Assembly (NCBI GenBank): GCA_013331015.1
Contig: DUHF01000210.1
Coordinates: 1 to 6,003, forward strand
DNA from: Methanoregula sp.
Lineage (GTDB): Archaea > Halobacteriota > Methanomicrobia > Methanomicrobiales > Methanospirillaceae
DNA: 6,003 nt
Reading direction: 5' to 3'
How positions within the stretch are numbered: the stretch's first letter is position 1; the number at the start of each line of letters is the position of its first letter. Below are positions 5,252 to 6,003 of the stretch, one piece after another. The notes beneath the pieces were generated by a model. The model searched no databases. It was not told the origin of the DNA and worked only from the letters and a program-made list of their open reading frames with translations. A program made the position numbers and the translations under genes.

Positions 5252-5893
5252 TTATTGGTCCTTTCTCATCGAGATGACGTATGGGATAACCACCAGCACA
5301 AAGATGAGGATTACCATGAACTGGAAGAAGATGAAGAGGATGTCCTGCTGCCCCGGTGAATAGAACCGCAGGTCGAACATGTACGTGTCGTTCCAGGATA
5401 CCGTGGTGGAATTGTCAGCATGCACGGTCACGTGTGCACCATTGCTGAGACCGGCCAGGAGCGGATTTGCGACACTGAAATTCTGCGGGATCGAAACGCT
5501 CACGTTGTAGGGTTTCTTAAAAATGGCTTTGAGGTTGTTGTTTCCGAGCGGGGCGACAAAAGAAACCGTATAATTCCCTTTGGCAAACGCGATGGATGAT
5601 GGCGCTCCCCAAGGTCTGTTCCAGGTGTATGCAGCCGGGAGGCCATCTTCCTGTATGAGTTCCACACCCCCGGCCGCGAGCGGAACATCTTCGCCCATGA
5701 ATCCCATGTCGGCAAAGGTATACCGTTCGGTACCCGTTATCCCGATGGTGGCGTGGTAAGCCGTGCCATTAGGGTAGATGCTGTACTCCGCTGACAGGGC
5801 TCCCGCCGGGATGGCGAGCGAGAGCAGGATTACAAGTGCAGCGCAGCAAGCAGCGAGGGCAGGTCCGCGTTGATCTCGATTGGGGGTTCGCAT
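5252..5893 (-). CDS. DUF5803-like exported protein with C-terminal membrane anchor
   Basis: The 213-residue protein has a signal sequence (basic 1-10, hydrophobic 11-30, likely cleavage near ALSA/EYS at 35) and a beta-rich external domain of about 145 residues. One C-terminal transmembrane helix (about 184-207) ends in the short basic tail SMRKDQ. The arrangement and segments such as EYSIYPNGTAYHATIGITG match my memory of DUF5803 proteins of methanogens and haloarchaea, whose role is unknown. Six sequons (N42, N107, N130, N138, N161, N168) fit an outside, possibly glycosylated domain. The start at 5893 is secure: no other ATG, GTG or TTG occurs before residue 63, and the signal peptide would be lost. 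The first 64 nt overlap the 3' end of thrC in another frame, and a GGTGAT ribosome binding site (5900-5905) lies inside thrC. Cotranscription and translational coupling with thrC are therefore likely. Confidence 0.82.
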   Translation of the reverse strand: MRTPNRDQRGPALAACCAALVILLSLAIPAGALSAEYSIYPNGTAYHATIGITGTERYTFADMGFMGEDVPLAAGGVELIQEDGLPAAYTWNRPWGAPSSIAFAKGNYTVSFVAPLGNNNLKAIFKKPYNVSVSIPQNFSVANPLLAGLSNGAHVTVHADNSTTVSWNDTYMFDLRFYSPGQQDILFIFFQFMVILIFVLVVIPYVISMRKDQ

Positions 5894-6003
5894 TGTTTGA
5901 TCACCGTGTCCGGGTCCTTGAGGAGATGACCGGTGACAACGCAGACAATCCGCTCGTTCCGGTCGATTGCTCCCATATCAACGAGTTTGCGGATGCCCGC
6001 CAC
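5830..6003 (-). CDS. thrC: Threonine synthase, C-terminal 57 residues (runs off the right edge)
   Basis: Reading the minus strand from 6003 gives 57 codons ending in TAA at 5832-5830. The peptide begins VAGIRKLVDMGAID and contains ERIVCVVTGHLLKDPD, the C-terminal signature of archaeal threonine synthase. This pyridoxal-phosphate enzyme converts O-phosphohomoserine to threonine in the cytoplasm. The catalytic lysine and the start lie outside the window, so completeness cannot be judged. The frame is easy to miss because only the last part is present and it overlaps the DUF5803-like gene by 64 nt. A related fold-type II PLP enzyme is a less likely alternative. Confidence 0.85.
   Translation of the reverse strand: MAGIRKLVDMGAIDRNERIVCVVTGHLLKDPDTVIKQCEPPIEINADLPSLLAALHL
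5900..5905 (-). promoter_or_regulatory. Ribosome binding site of the DUF5803-like gene, inside thrC
   Basis: GGTGAT on the minus strand is complementary to the AUCACC part of the archaeal 16S rRNA 3' end and lies 6 nt before the ATG at 5893. It is contained in thrC coding sequence, so ribosomes finishing thrC could re-initiate here. Confidence 0.65.

Noticed and set aside
5215..5277. Small plus-strand ORF of 20 codons preceded by AGGGAG
   Set aside because: It is very short, runs antisense into the end of the DUF5803-like gene, and has no clear promoter or recognisable product.
1..6003. tRNA, rRNA, CRISPR array, insertion sequence or long direct repeats
   Set aside because: Reading both strands showed no cloverleaf-like gene, regularly spaced repeats, transposase motifs or terminal inverted repeats.

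Overview
The window looks like chromosomal DNA of a hydrogenotrophic methanogenic archaeon. The reasons are a full-length methenyl-tetrahydromethanopterin cyclohydrolase gene (mch), an Orc1/Cdc6 replication initiator, archaeal TATA boxes about 42-45 nt before several start codons, and GGTGA/GGAG ribosome binding sites. The fairly high G+C and the protein set (DUF5803-, DUF5667- and DUF350-like envelope proteins) fit the Methanomicrobiales (Methanoregula/Methanosphaerula type). That placement is from memory and was not tested by search.

Layout. Positions 2-79 (+) may hold the last codons of an upstream gene. Positions 51-1175 (+) are a complete Orc1/Cdc6-family AAA+ ATPase with an unusual Walker B sequence. 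Positions 1176-1327 hold a T-rich terminator and the mch promoter, which has two adjacent 15-bp dyads just before the TATA box. Positions 1328-2272 (+) are mch. Positions 2273-2370 are a convergent terminator region. Everything after that is on the minus strand. In transcription order from the right edge it is the 3' end of threonine synthase (thrC), an overlapping DUF5803-like membrane protein, a DUF350-like four-helix membrane protein, a secreted DUF5667-like protein with a low-complexity tail, and a membrane-anchored winged-helix regulator with an external domain.

How the genes relate. The plus-strand pair is housekeeping: replication initiation and the third step of CO2 reduction to methane. 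The four complete minus-strand genes all encode proteins that are exported or embedded in the membrane, and one of them carries a cytoplasmic DNA-binding domain. A cell-envelope sensing and response group is therefore possible. However, at least the DUF350 and regulator genes appear to have their own promoters, and terminator-like signals separate several genes, so this is a neighbourhood and not one operon. The shared function is inference. No mobile element, CRISPR array, tRNA, rRNA or clearly broken gene was seen. The strongest leads are the transmembrane one-component regulator with its neighbours, the variant Orc1/Cdc6 active site, and the dyad-rich upstream regions.
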